Source: Pelomyxa schiedti (lineage: Eukaryota > Evosea > Pelobiontida > Pelomyxidae). From it: a stretch of DNA of 64,000 nucleotides. Below are positions 1 to 13,700 of this stretch, piece after piece (positions within the stretch are counted from its first letter, which is position 1; every line of letters begins with the position of its first letter). Where the stretch lies: positions 24,886 through 88,885 of the forward strand of contig JAHLWZ010000562.1 in the NCBI GenBank assembly GCA_020536535.1, given 5' to 3'. A program made the position numbers and the translations under genes. The notes beneath the pieces were generated by a model. That model worked only from the letters and a program-made list of their open reading frames with translations, was not told the DNA's origin and made no database searches.

Positions 1-10
1 TTGTTATCAG

Positions 11-70
11 GCTGGGGCTGGTGCTGTGAAAAATCCGTATGAACTTCTTGAGTTGGACTCGAATTCATGA
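11..70 (+). CDS. 3' terminal exon of an upstream gene (partial)
   Basis: A probable last exon. An acceptor-like cag ends at position 10 and is followed by 20 codons in one frame, ending in TGA at 68-70. The peptide starts with Ala-Gly repeats and ends PYELLELDSNS. The rest of the gene lies outside the window, so its function cannot be read. The call rests only on the splice-like junction and the sensible peptide. Positions 71-261 look like spacer plus the 5' leader of the next gene. Confidence 0.4.
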   Translation, partial: AGAGAVKNPYELLELDSNS

Positions 71-261
71 AATGGATCGTAAAGAATGCCGTCCTCCTTT
101 TCTTTAATAATTATTGTCGTCTATTTGAAAAATGGTCAAGGTCTTCGTTTGCCTTGCAAGGCAATTGGTGACTGAACCTCAGGGTTATTAATTTTCCGAT
201 GTCTGATTTTTGATTGTTTTGATTGTTTCGCCGTAATTACACCCGAAGTGGCCACACACGA

Positions 262-3200
262 ATGTCTAGATCCGCAGCGGCGAGGGACACAAAGACGGCT
301 AATAGTAGTGCTATCAGCACTCCCGCTTCATCGCAGTTGCAGTTGGTTTGTTTTTTTTTTTTTCCCTCTTGATATTACCGTCGCGGTTTAATACACATGT
401 AGAATGAGCCGCCGCCGCTGCCGTGCTCCATTTGCAAGATTGCTCCTTGTAGGGTACCTATGGAATGCCCCAGTTGTAAAGAGGTCGCTTGCAGGTAAAT
501 CCCCACTGCAAATTTCATGCGGTGCCATTGGCGTTTATTCATTTTGCCAAGGGAGTGTTTTGAAAAAGCGAGCGGTGCTCTGGGGTGCCCTTTGTGTCAT
601 AAACATTTTGATATCACGCAACTCAAAGATAAAATGCCACCTAACTGGCAAGAAGCGTTTGATTCAACATCGCGAAAGACCTACTATATCAATATGACAA
701 CCATGGCACTTCAGTGGGAAAGACCTAAATACAGTACGAGAACAACATGCATGTTGAGCATTCAATTAGCTCACAAATCAGTTCAGGTTCTTCACCTGTA
801 ACTGAAGCCACTAGACAAGCACTAAGTGACACAAGCAGTGATCTACCTGCACTAACGCCATTTACATTTGGGCCTCACCAAACGATTATTACAAGAATCA
901 GGGAAATTCTGCAACAATATCCGGCAGACCACCAAATATTATTTGTATGTTTAATCCAAAACCCCAATATTCTTCAGATGAACTAACCTCTGCAAGGAAT
1001 TACTGCAGAACGCTGATGATGCAGGTGCAACTGTTGTCAAAGTACTTCTAGATTTACGGTGTCACAGTGGTAATATTCCATTTTAGTTTGTTATTTTCTT
1101 ATTGTTACCAAATATCAGACATCCCCGGCAAAGTGGAAGAGCTCAGCGGTTTGAAGAACCCTGGTGTTGTCGTTTTCAATGATTCCATGTTTACACAAGA
1201 TGACTTTGAAGGGATACAAAGGATCGGGGAGGGCTCAAAATCAGATAAACCACAAAATATTGGACAGTTTGGAATTGGGTTTAACAGCATGTACCATCTT
1301 ACTGATACACCGTACCTCCTGTCTTCCCAATATGTGGCTGTGCTTGATCCAATGCGGAAGTATTGCAAATCTTACAGTCAGCTTCCTGGAGCACAGTTTC
1401 TTCTTACTGATTTTGTGAGAGAGGAACAGATCATGCTTGATTTACTAAGACCCTTTTGTCCTTCACACTTCAACTTGAATTTGTCATCAGGATTATGCAG
1501 AGGCACCGTCTTCAAACTTCCTTTACGCACTGACCTTGAAGGTGTAAGTAAAGAGGTGTTCTCAGTTGACAAAGTCAAGTCATTCTTGCATGGTTTCATC
1601 GATGCTGCCCCACAGGTCCTTCTGTTTCTGAGGAATGTGCTTCGTATTGACATTGAATTGTGGGAAGAGGGTAACACTGAACCAAATGGCATTGCAACTA
1701 TATCAAGAACCAGCCAACCTCTTTCCACATCGGAGTCCACACTTGTCGCTGTGACATCCTGTAACACTGGGTCAACAAAAGAGAGGCACTACCTTTTGAG
1801 TGAGAAAACAATCAGTGAGCCCTCCATTGCACAGCTGGTGTCGCGGCTCAAAGAGGTGAGTCCTACGGGGAAAGTAAAGGCCACTGCATTTGGGGGGGTT
1901 GCTGTAGGTCTACCCTCTGAGGATTTGCAGGGAGGTGTGAGCTGTTTCCTACCACTTGAAAGATGCAGAGGAACATTTAAATTCATTGTAAATGGGGCAT
2001 TTGAACTTTCATCCTGCCGCCGTGATCTACTAAGAGAACCTGGACCTCGAGCGGACTGGAACATGCTAATTCTAAAGAATGTTGTAGCGCCTCTGGTACC
2101 AATTCTTTTGTCTGAAGTTACCCAACACTGGCCTGAAGATGTTCCATTCACATACCTTTGGAACTATTTCCCAAGCTTGTCAATTGCCGGGGATCAATGG
2201 CTGGAGTTCATCAAAGCCGTTTACGGCTGTATTATAAACGCTAAGGCTTTCTTTCCTGTACCTTCTGGGCCCAATACATGGGTTTCTCTATCTGAGGCAA
2301 TATTGTTCTCCCCTGTGAAGGAGCAGGAACTTGGTACCATACGATCCCAGATTGTACACAAAGCACTTGGTGGAAGAGCTGTCACAGTACCCACTCATGT
2401 GTGGTCCATATTATCTTCTCTCAAAGAATTCCCATCATTAGTGAACACTCTTTGCGGCAGTACCCTCTGTACTGCTTTGAAACGTTCCAAATTCATGCCC
2501 AGTAAAGAAGAAGCATCTGTACTGCTTGAGATATGCATTGAGACCAGTAACCTGGCCGAACTTGCGGACTTGCCACTTATACCACTCCTTGATGGCACAA
2601 TTGTCAAGTTTGATTTTAGCAGGCAAAAGAATAAAGAACAACACATACTCTGTAGTTCAGACCTCCAGCAGGATCTCCTGAGCTCGCTCAATCCCCGCCT
2701 CGTTGTGGACACCAATTCGTTGCCGAAAAGAGTTGTTGATGCGTTTTATCTTCGATGTGGAGTCCTACATTTCACACCCTTCTCGATAGCAGTTCTTTAT
2801 GATGTAATGAGTACTCACTTAGCAGGTGTGAGAGCACTTCAACCCAGTGTTCCAAGTTTCCCAAATGGTTGGCTCGAAAAGTTCTGGCAACTTCCTTGTG
2901 AGCTGTGGAAGATATTCTATGACTTCAACCTCGTTCCAATAGTTGGAGGCAAATTTTGCAAGCCCTCTCTGCAGCCTCTGCAGCTTCTTGTTGGCCAAGT
3001 GGAAGACATGGATAAACTACTCGTTGTTGCACAGGTCCTTGAGAACTACGGTGTCTTCTTAGCAGACCTCCAGGGCCAACTCCCAGTCGTGGGGAAGCAC
3101 CTCACTCCGTTCTCATGCAAGTCCCTGGCCAAAACACTACTGCCACTTAAAGGTCTATTGCAAATGGCACCCGCACAACACCTCAAAGTGTTAGCCAAGT

Positions 3201-6200
3201 TCTTTGAAGAAATTGTATCAAACAGCAACATAAACGACTACGAGACCCAGCAAGCAATTCGCGCGCTTCCCATATTCAAACTATGTTCTGGAGAGTACTG
3301 TCCCCTTCTCAATACTTCTAAGTTCAAACTTGGACCACTTGGGGTGGACCCGTGCCTGCTTTCTTGTGATTTTGTTTGTGAAGAAGAGTCAGGCCAGTTG
3401 GCGGAGAAGCTTAAGATTCCCAGGATGAGTCTCACTACATTTTACATGTCTGTGGTGTTCCCCAGTCTCTCTACTATGGACAAGTCACTAAGAGAGAAGA
3501 CAGCACTACACATCCTCACTGTTGATTTCTTTTGTTTCTGGGGAAAAGAAGCGGTTCTTGGAAAAACTAGGTGGATCACGGCTGACAATGAGAAACCTGA
3601 GTGCCCTTGTTCTCTTGCCTGCAGGTCTACAACAAACCTTCAACTGGTACCAGCAGGAAGTGGTTGCTACCCATCTGAAATATTCTGTGAGCCGCAGTTC
3701 ATCAAGCTACTCCAACAATGTGGAATGTCAGAATGCCTACCACCACAGGCACTCACCAAGGCCTTGTACAACAAATGCAGCACTAAGTCCATGACTCAGG
3801 AATTCTCGGAGGCACTGGTGCACTACATAGAGATAAATCCAAAAACTTTAGCTGATTCTGGCCTTTTGAAGGCACTCAATAGTTGTGCCTGGGTACCATG
3901 CAAGGCTCCAGCCCCAAATACACCCTGGCGCTATCGTACCTCAAGTCCCAACACGTTCGCAGTGCCTTCTGCTGTTGTCATCCAGTCAGATGAAGACTTA
4001 GCATTCACTATGCATCCAATATCTGGATTTTCATCTCTCCCACATTTACCCTCCGTCCCATTCAAGCAGTTAACTGTTGACGAAATTACACAGAACCTAG
4101 TTAACGTTGCCAAACAATTCAATGCCATGTCTTCCAAGCAAAAACAAGAGCACGCTGAAGATGCTCAAAGACTGGCAATTGTTTGCCTTCATTCGCTGCA
4201 AAATGCCGATAACCACCTCTTGCCTAAAATCGCTCTTTATAACCACCATCCACTCATATGGGCTGGACACCGTTTTGTGGAGATATCAAAAGTGGAAATA
4301 GAGAACACTTCTGATCTGAAATTGGAACCATTCCTTTTCACACTTCCAGAGGCCCTTTTAAAGTATCAATACATTGTGCAGCAGCTTGGTGTGAGGGAGA
4401 CCTTTACACTGGTGGATCTAATTGAACTTGTCAACAGCTTCGGCACTAAATTTCCCCGTAATGCACTCCCTGCTGACGAGTTGCGTACCACAAAATTTAT
4501 CCTCCATCATATTGCCTCCTTGGGGATTGAATATGCAGCTGGGAGCACCAAACTGAAGTTCATGCTTACCACAGAGTCCAAACTAGAACCCTTGGAAACG
4601 GTTGTGTATGACGACTTGGGACAGCCGGCACTCGCTGGACCACTTCAGAAAAAGTTGATTGACACTTGCTTCTCTGGCGCCACTGCAGATGTTTTTGGTG
4701 TAACGAAGCTTGGCCTGATCCTGCAAGGTTCCATTTCTACAGGGCTCTCTTTTGGGCAACATGTTGACGTTGTTAATGCAATACAACACACCCTGCGAGA
4801 CACCACCTGCGGGCCACGTGTTTTTTACGAAATTCTCCAAAATGCAGATGACGCTGGTGCTGACACCGTTAGTATCCTCTTGGATTGTACTTCATACAGC
4901 TGTGACAAGTTGCTGTCAGAAAAAATGAATATTTCCCAAGGGCCGTCAATTATGGTGTTCAACAATGCCGAATTCAAGAAGTCAGACTGGGAGGCAATTC
5001 AGCGTGTGGCATCTGCCTCAAAAGAGAGCCAGTTTGGCAAGACTGGACGGTATGGTGTTGGCTTTCTGTCATGCTTCCACATTACGGACCTTCCATCCAT
5101 CCTATCGGGTAACACTCTGGCATTTTTTGATCCCCTCTGCACCCATGTGCCCTTTGCCTCTCCCCTTGCTCCTGGTCGATTATATGTGTTAGAGGGGGCT
5201 CAAGGTGAACGACTCAAACAAACATTTACGTCTCAGTTTGAGCCTTACAAGGTACGGCACCCCACTCACTCGTCAGTTCGCTTCGGTCTCATTTGCTCCG
5301 TTTTAGGTGTTTGGATGGGATCCCAGGAGCCGCTTCCAGGGCACGGTATTACGCCTACCATTGCGTCAGAGAGACGTGGAAGAACAACAACATGTTGGTC
5401 TCTCTGGACAACATGTTGTCAGGACATTCTTGGACAGTATGGCATTCTCAAAACTCAATTCCGTTGTTTGAAACTGTTATAGGCAACGAGATTAAAGATT
5501 ACTTCACTCAATTTGAGCTTGCAATGCCTACTACTCTGCCGTTCCTGAAGCATGTGAGATTCATCAAGATTGGGGTAAGGGAACGCGATGGGACCTGTAC
5601 CTTCCAGTCGCAGCGGTGCATTGACAACCAACCAAAGCTACGGGCCGACTTGCAAAAATTTGTGACCTCAGGGCAGTTCCAGAATGGGGGCACCAAAAAA
5701 TGTGTGAGGGTGGTTGAAATTATAATGCAGGAGGGATCCGCACTGCCAGTAAAAAGCACATGGGTTGTGGCAGAAGCTGTCATTGTTGATAACAGGACAC
5801 AAGGTGAGCTCCAGAAAAACAAGGCAAAGGGGATTGCATCCATAGCACCATGGATAGGGGTTGCAGCGCCTGTAACAGTTGTACCCCCCATCACAAGTAC
5901 TGTTTTTTTTTGCGCTTTTCGACATACTTATTCATACTTACTTCCTATTTCCCAGAGGCACTTAAGCATTTCGTCCCTTACAGTGGCCCAGGAACCCTGA
6001 ATTGCTTCCTGCCTCTACCAGAACTCAGTGGCCTACCTGTGGCTATAAACGCCATCTTTGAACTCTCGACGGGACGGGAGTTGACTTCCTCTGTCGCACA
6101 AAGTCTATGGAATCAAATACTCTTCTCTTTGATTTCGGAGGTGTACTGTCAACTTGTTGTATGGCTCAGGGACCACGTCCATCCATCGCATCCTGAGGCA

Positions 6201-9200
6201 CTCTACTCGGTGATCCCTACTAGCTGCGACCCGTTTGGTATTGCTAAAGCACTTTGGGATGCTCTGCAAAATGAGAAAGTTATCCACAGCTTTGTGACAA
6301 AAACATGGAATCTACCCACTGTAGCGTGCAATATCAACCAGTACCCCCTGCAACCTGCTCCCCCTTCAGTTCTCAATTTTCTAGAGAGGTGTCACGTTCC
6401 CCTTGCCAAAGCTCCCGATTCAATTGTAGTTCGCTTGCGAATCAAGGAGGTCAACCCTGAGTTTGTTGCGGAGTTCTTGCAGCAGCACAAGTTTCCACCC
6501 AAGGATTTGACGACTGAGACCTGCACGATGCTCCATGACGCCTTGGGCTACTGTCTTAAGATCCTTCAACCAAATTTCCCTATAATCACATCTGGGGCGA
6601 TATCCAAGTTGGGACCCTCTGCTGATCTCGTGTTCTTTTCAAATGATCCGAATGTTGTGGAGGTGATCAGCAAAAGTGCTGTGGCGCACATCATTGATAA
6701 CGAATCCAGCCAAATCCTTTCTTTGCAAGCATTACCAAAAGGACTTGGACTCAAGGGGCCTTTGACCAGCACGTGGGTCCTACACAATCTATTGGTATTT
6801 CAGTGCGCACAAATTCTTTTTTGTGGACTTACACCACCTCTTCCAGAATTGTAAAGCACCAGCAGAGGGAAAGAAGGTGTGGAATCGAGAGTTACAACCT
6901 CTTACGTGGTTCAGCAAATTGTACTCTGTTCTAGACAATTTGCTGTGCAGAAACTTGTCGGCATGTACAGATGCCATTCTTCCTGCCAGTGATGGGTACG
7001 TGTATTCCCCACAAAGAGCACAAGAAGTCACGGAACGACCAAACTTCGAGAAGGTGGTGGCAGCTTTCACACTTTTTTTTTTTTTACATTGTTAACTTGA
7101 CTACATAGGGTCCTCTGAATGGGGTTTTGGATTCCTTGTGTTTTCCTATTGTTGCGGTTGACAACGAAACCGATCTTCACTTTCTTAGAGCCTGCTCACA
7201 GTTGCTGCAACCGTTTACAATCGATACATTTATCAATGCGCTGGCAACAAACAAAAGCCTTCACTGGGATAGTCTTTCCCAGGACCAGGCTGAATACTTG
7301 CTTCATTTCTTCGAATCGAATTTGCCCCTGCACAAAAAACCGTTGCTTCAGAAGCTGGCCTTACTGCCACTCTTTTACTCACCATCAAAACAATGTTCAT
7401 GCATTCAACCCAATTCTTGGGTTATACCCCACGAATTCCCCTGCAGTTTATACCCCTTTTGCCCCATCTCAGACAATACAGTCACAGTACTTCAACCAAA
7501 GATGGTGAGCCTCGACTTTATGCTTTCTTTGGGCTTTCAGAGAACCAACTGGACTGCGTTATTTCAATCTCTTAGCGAAGGTCTTCGCTCTCTCGGACAG
7601 CCTTGGCCAATTGAACTGCTGACTGACTGGCAAAATCTAGTTTTCGAGCAGTTTTTCTGCATTCCTTTTGATAATGTCAAAACAACAGCCGCTGTTATAG
7701 CCACCGTTCCATTTCTGTGGTCTGATGCAAATACTTTAAGAGCTCCAGCTGAATTGTTTTCTCCAGACAACGAATTACTTGAGTTGGCATTCAAGGGGTC
7801 AGATTATCTGCCGCACATGAGTTCCTATACGAAGTGGAAGCCGATTCTGAATCAACTACCTCTCTTGCAATTCACTGTAAACACTTCAGGGGTTGTGGTG
7901 AAGGCAGTACTTAGTCAGAGAGAAACTGCTGTTTCGAAACTCCGTGGCTGTCTCTTGTTAATGAAGGAGCTTTATGAAAATTGGGAGGGACTCTACGATG
8001 CCCTCAAAGGATCACCAATCGTGCCCTGTGAGTTTCGATTACCAACAAGTCTTAGTGGGAACTTAAAGCCACTGTTGTCCTCCTCTAAGCAAACGGGAGT
8101 GATTTATCTGTGCCCGGAGCAGTGCATTGACTCCAACAGGTGCTGCTGGACACAGGTACCTGGAATTATCCAGGATAAAGCCGAGGAAGACCATGCTCTC
8201 ACAAAGTTCCCCAAGTGTCAAGTGAGGACCATGCTTGCGCATGCATCAGCTTTATCTCAATTTGCACTCATTGATGGTCATGACGAAGACACTCTCATAA
8301 CGGTCAGCAATGAGCTACTTCTGGTGGCTGAACAACTGAACATGGAAAAAGAAGTGCTTGACGATCAACAATGTTGTTGGTCTGTTGCTCTACGCGTACG
8401 GAACAATTTCAAACCATGTGCACACATCTTCTTGGAATTGAAAGACGAAATCGAAACCCACATGTACTGTGTTCCTGATGAATTTAAACACTGCAAGCAC
8501 TTTTTGAAACTCAGTGGTGTACGCCCGCTTCCTTCAATTGACGAAGTGTCGAGGGCACTTGGTACGTACGGAGGCTCAACAAAGTTCAACGCAAACGACA
8601 AGAAACGGATTTGTCAGCTTTTGTCTCTCTACCTGCAGCTGTTGGGGGATGATCATCACCCTGATGGGGAGGTCCTTGTACCAGCCAACGAGTGGAGTTG
8701 CATGATGAGAGCTTCTGAGACAGTATACTTTGACAAAGAGCATTGGAAAATGGTAATTAAGCAGGACCTGGTCCCGTCTTGCAGCTTGAATATGGGGAAA
8801 GATCTGGGGTCAAGGCCGATCAGTCAATCAGTGCAGGAAGAGCCAGAACCAGTTGGCCCATTCTTCGAAGCAACTGAATTGCGTAACACAATAACATCAA
8901 TGGAGTTCAAAAAAGCTCTCTGTGCGATATTGGATGTCCGGCGCGATTCGAAACACACTGGTGATAAACAGGAAGAGAAGCAACGCACAGCAGATAAATT
9001 GCAAGAGATGGCAAATTGGAGCTATCTGTGGGTTGACAGTCTCAGCACGAAGTATTTCTTCAAGGGGACTGATGTTACCGTCGCCCCATCTCATGGGGAT
9101 GCTCCACTGCCCTCCCCTTGTGTGTTTGATCCCGTGCAGAAGAAAATTATCGCAACCGGTGAACCCATGTGCACCACTATTGTGGCAAAAGAAATTGTGA

Positions 9201-10087
9201 ACTTCCTACAGTTGGACATCGATTACGGCTGTATCTCTGCCATGCTTCAAACGAGCAAAGATAAACTATTGCAAGCCATCATTCAGCTGGGCATTCCCAT
9301 CGGGTTGAAGAACTTCGCACAGTGCGGAGAGCCAGTTCTGGACTCGGAGCACTACCTCTTGCAAAAGAAACTGTTCAGCATCACCTTTGCCAAAGGGGAG
9401 ATTGTCACCTATGTTGACGCCAATGAGACATGGCGGTACGGGCTGGTGCTTGCTTCGGGCACAACCGTGGAGCCTTCAGTCCAGATAAATTCCTGCAACA
9501 CATCCACATTGCACCCATCACTCATCATGCGCATGACTCAGAAGCTTTCCTCGCGGGAGTCGCAGCAGCCGGCAAGCCTCAGGGAGATAGTCACATCCGC
9601 CAACACCCTTGCCGAGAACTTGGCGACACTGAGCTTCAATCAACAGTGGTTCGCGCTTCTCCGCATGGCGGCGGTGTTGGAGACGTGCAAAGCAGACAGC
9701 CCCGAGGCAACGCGGGCGTTCCGCATGATCACCAAGCACCTCGACCAGCTCCCGCCGCTCCTTCTGCTATTCAAGCGGAACAGCGAAATCGCGGACCTTG
9801 TGATGTACTACCTGTGCAAGGAGGAAGCTCTTGCACTGGGCCGGACATGCAAGTGGCTGTACCGCGTGGTGACCTCCAGCCTGGTTTACCGCTTTCTGGC
9901 CACGAGGTCCGGAGTTGTAATCTCGGATGAGGCGGGGGTTGAACCCCCGACCAATCGCACCAGAACAACTCCGGCACGCCGGCGTGCTGCGCAGCGGCGC
10001 CGTGCCCAACACACACCAACCCCCGTGATCGACGATTGTGGGTGCCTCCATTGTCCTTTGCATTGTGGTCTTGGCAACCATTCTTAA
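262..10087 (+). CDS. Giant RING-WW-sacsin-like protein with C-terminal F-box-like segment
   Basis: Exons 262-345, 403-494, 552-733, 787-944, 997-1069, 1119-5251, 5307-5436, 5483-5896, 5956-6794, 6847-7053 and 7109-10087 give 3096 residues in one frame. Order: a RING-type finger (about 36-76, CSICK through CPSC, CREC and CPLC), a WW domain (about 88-117, PPNW..ERP), then a first GHKL ATPase of the sacsin/Nov type (about 147, LLQNADDAGA; GQFGIGF), a second copy near 1405 (EILQNADDAGA; GRYGVGF), and more sacsin-like sequence to about 2950. An F-box-like helix pair lies near 2990-3030. Sacsins are co-chaperone-like proteins that bind Hsp70 and the proteasome. Pairing the ATPase repeats with a RING and an F-box-like end suggests a ubiquitin-linked quality-control role, which is inference. 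The start at 262 is the first ATG that joins in frame to the RING exon. A 54-nt stretch at 3571-3624 could be an extra in-frame intron. Confidence 0.85.
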
Positions 10088-10786
10088 ACTGTAATTTGGT
10101 AACAAAGAAACACAGCACTGTTGTCCTTCCATGAGTTTTTTTCTTACTTTGAAAAGGATGTTGTATTGTTCAACCAACAAGTTGTGATGGTTTTTCGGTT
10201 GCAAGGGTGGTGGTTTCAGCTTTGGTGTGAGTGGCACGTCCTCACGGGGAGTGACTGCACTCGTTGTTGTAGTGGTCATTTAAAGTTTGAAAGAGAAGAA
10301 GAATATGTTTATTATTTTACTTGTTCTGAGGTGAGTGAAAGCGGCGTTGCTTATAAGCCCAGAGTCCCATGAATTCCGAGTATTCTGTGGACGCGATGCA
10401 CAGCATCAGGTGTCATGGAATTCCCAGAAGTTGTCCGACTTCTGAGGGTCGCTCTGTGCCGACACCGCGATTCCCTTTTTTGGGAAGTCATCACTTTCAC
10501 ATTGGCTTCCTGTTGTGACCCCTTCACACGGAACAGAGAGAACCTGGACCTTTTCTGCCCCGTTGATGCCAAAGATAAGAAACATTTTATTTTTTCCCAG
10601 GCCACCTCAGTGGGTACTTTTTAGAGAGAACTGAATAAAACACCTTCGCTCTGCAAATGCAGAGGCAGAGTGAGCCCCATCATCCTCAAAACTTGGGCTT
10701 TTATCGGAATTTGATTCAAGTTGATTGCAGCCGGAAATCGAATTGTTTTGCCATCGACTTGGGACGGAGAAATTTGACGGCGACCA
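10088..10786. other. Intergenic spacer between the sacsin-like and Roco genes
   Basis: About 700 bases with no convincing gene. Short open frames here lack domain signal and do not join to anything. One clean hairpin is visible near 10428-10447 (CAGAAGT, six-base loop, ACTTCTG). I saw no tRNA boxes or other RNA hallmarks. It probably holds the 3' UTR of the upstream gene and the promoter and leader of the next. Confidence 0.5.
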
Positions 10787-13700
10787 ATGGCCAACACCAG
10801 TGATCATAGTGACGGGAAGGAAGAATATGACTACTTCTTCAAAATCCTTTTAGTGGGAGACTCGAACGTCGGCAAGGTTGTGACAGTTCTTTCTGGAGAT
10901 TTGAGTGGAATCTTACGTTTTCCAAGACCTGCCTATTACTTCGATATGTCGACGATACGTTCACAGAAAGACGCAATAACGTCAGCATAGACTTCAAAAT
11001 AAAAACACTTACTGTGGAAGGAAAGATTATTAAAGTGCAAGTGTGGGACACTGTCAGTAAGGAACGATTCACAACCTCGTGAGCTTCCTCCCTTAAGCCT
11101 TCAAGTTCCATTTTCTTGTGGCTTCTCTATTAAATATTGGAAGGTACTATCGGGGTGCTCAGGGGATACTTGTTATGTACGATACCACTGACATGGAGTC
11201 TTACACGAATGTGAAGCAATGGTTAGGAGAAATTGACCGGTACGCGCATGAGGACGTCAACAGGTACCTAGTTGGCACGAAGTGTGACTTAGAAAAGCGG
11301 CGTGCTGTTCCTACCCAATTAGCCTCAGAATTTGCTACGAGCATGATGCTCCCCTTTATTGAAACCAGTGCCAAACTTAATATAGGTGCCGATAAGCTGT
11401 TCCTCGATATGGTCTGTTCCATAAAAAACCGCGTCGCGCAGGTAGATACATCGGGGGCAACAGTACTCCCAAAACCTACCAAGGCCCCAAAAAAGAAGTT
11501 CTATGACGGAGCTGCAAAATTCTTGTGGGATCTCTACTGGCCAAGAGAAGAAGCTCTCAAATTGGCAGCACTTGAAAGGGCAAAGTCCACTGGAGAGTAT
11601 ATCCTTAATGAAGTAGGATTGACTAACTTGCCCAAAAATTTTGGAACTGACAAGCTTTCTACACTTACGTGCGTGAATCTCAGTAAAAACAACATGCCAT
11701 ACTTCCCTGTGGTACTTTGCGCAAATCTCTCCATGACACTGGTCAAAATCATTCTCTCACACAATTATATCACAAGTGTCCCCGCGGAAATTAACAGAAT
11801 GGGGGCGTTGACAACACTGGATCTCTCATATAACTGCATCTCAAGTCTACCTGAAGAAATTGGGTACTGCAGTCGCCTTGTGGATATCAACTTGGAGCAC
11901 AACGCTTTAAACACCCTCCCTGCGACATTGTCACGCATTTTGCAAAATGCCAGTGCCACCTTAAAACTTAGCAGCAACCCAAATCTTGATGTTCCAAGTG
12001 CCATTTACTCAGATCGCGTTGCCCTTCTACACTACTTATTGCAAGCACCTTTGGGGGAAGAAACAAGGTGGAATCAGGTAAAATTAGTTATCCTTGGATC
12101 CACTGCAGTTGGGAAGACAAGTCTGTGCCAACATTTGCATGGCACATATAATAAGACCCCATTGTCAACAGATGGTGTCTCTGTCAATCTCACACCATTC
12201 ACAATTAACAACGTGGAGTTTTGCTCCTACGACTTTGGTGGACAAGTAATATTGCAAGAGACTCACCAGTTTTTCCTTACAGGTTGGTACTTGTCTTCAA
12301 ATGTCCTTCGATTGATATAATATTAGGCCGCTCTCTCTTTGTACTGGTTTTTAACCTTGCCCGCATGCATGAAGCCTTTATTGAGTTCTATTTGACTCAA
12401 GTAATGAACTTGGTGACCTCCTCTATCAAACCCCCTATTATTCTCGTTGGCACCCATGCCGATACTGTTGGATTTAAAGCACAATCTTTGTGTACAAGTA
12501 TACAACAACAGTTCACAAATCGGGGATTGAGAATTGTCAAGTGTCTGCCAGTGAACGCTCAATCAGGGACTGGCTTACCTGCTCTCAAAACATGCCTTGT
12601 AGATGTTGCCACAGAGTTTCGTTTCCTCTGAGAGAAGATCAAGTGTTCTTGGGTTGTATTACACGATAAAATCAGGTTGATTCAGCAAAAAACACAGGTT
12701 TTATGAATATCGCTATTGCTTTCCTTACAACTTTGTTCAAGACTATGCAATGGTCACAATTTTGTGATATGGCTAGGAGTTGTGGTATCGACTCCGAAAA
12801 TATTTCCAATGCAGCTCTTTTCTTCCATGAGGTGGGTTCGTTATTATATTTCAAGACCGTGGCACAGCAATTTGGTAAACATCCTTTGGTTGTAATCCAA
12901 CTAACTTCCTCAAAGATATCATTGTAATCAATCCACAATTCCTTGCTTCGCTTTTTTCTACGGTAATATCCGTGCAACAATCTTCTTTCATCAGGGATGG
13001 TATTTTAGAGGCACAACATCTCCCCTTGATGTGGAAACAGTTTCCACCTGAACAGCACCCTTTTTTACTTAGTCTCCTAGAGTATTTCAATGTAATGATC
13101 CCTCTCAAGGCACTGAAGTATGCTCACAAAAATAACAATGCACCTCACTATTTGCTGACACTAAGATAGTGAAGCAAATTCATCGCGATATTTAATTCCA
13201 TACCTTCTACCTACAAAGGAACCAACCGGAGCAATCACAGCATGGCCAACTGCACTTGCTGCCACCGATGTACAATACGGGAGGATTTACAATTTCCAAT
13301 CTCTTCCAATGGGTCTATTTGGAAGGGTGCTCGTGAGGCTTCTAGGAATGAACAAGCACCATGCCAGTGGAAACTTGTTTTGGAAGAACAATGCCATCAT
13401 TGTGCACAATAATAACGTTGCCACAACACCAGCCCAACTCCATTATTTACGTGTGGAGTTTGTATGCGTGGCAGGTGCAACCCACCAACTTCATATCTAT
13501 TCAAGATCTGCACGCTTCGTGCATCCCACTCTCTTCTGTGATGCAATTTCTGCTATAGACACCTGCTTGGAATCTTTCTACACCTCGATTACAAGGTCAA
13601 TAACAAAGGAAGTTGTGTGCAATCACTGCCAAGTTCCGACCCACCCCGGGGATGCACAGCAGTTTTACTTCCGATTTTCAGATGTTGTGCAAGCACTGGA

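Noticed and set aside
3571-3624. Extra 54-nt in-frame intron in the sacsin-like gene
   Set aside because: It has GT..AG ends and a T-rich tail, but the frame is open through it and the peptide is not clearly foreign. It is left as coding.
10400-10450. Small structured RNA in the spacer after the sacsin-like gene
   Set aside because: Only one seven-base-pair hairpin is present, with no conserved boxes or Sm site, so it is not supported as an RNA gene.
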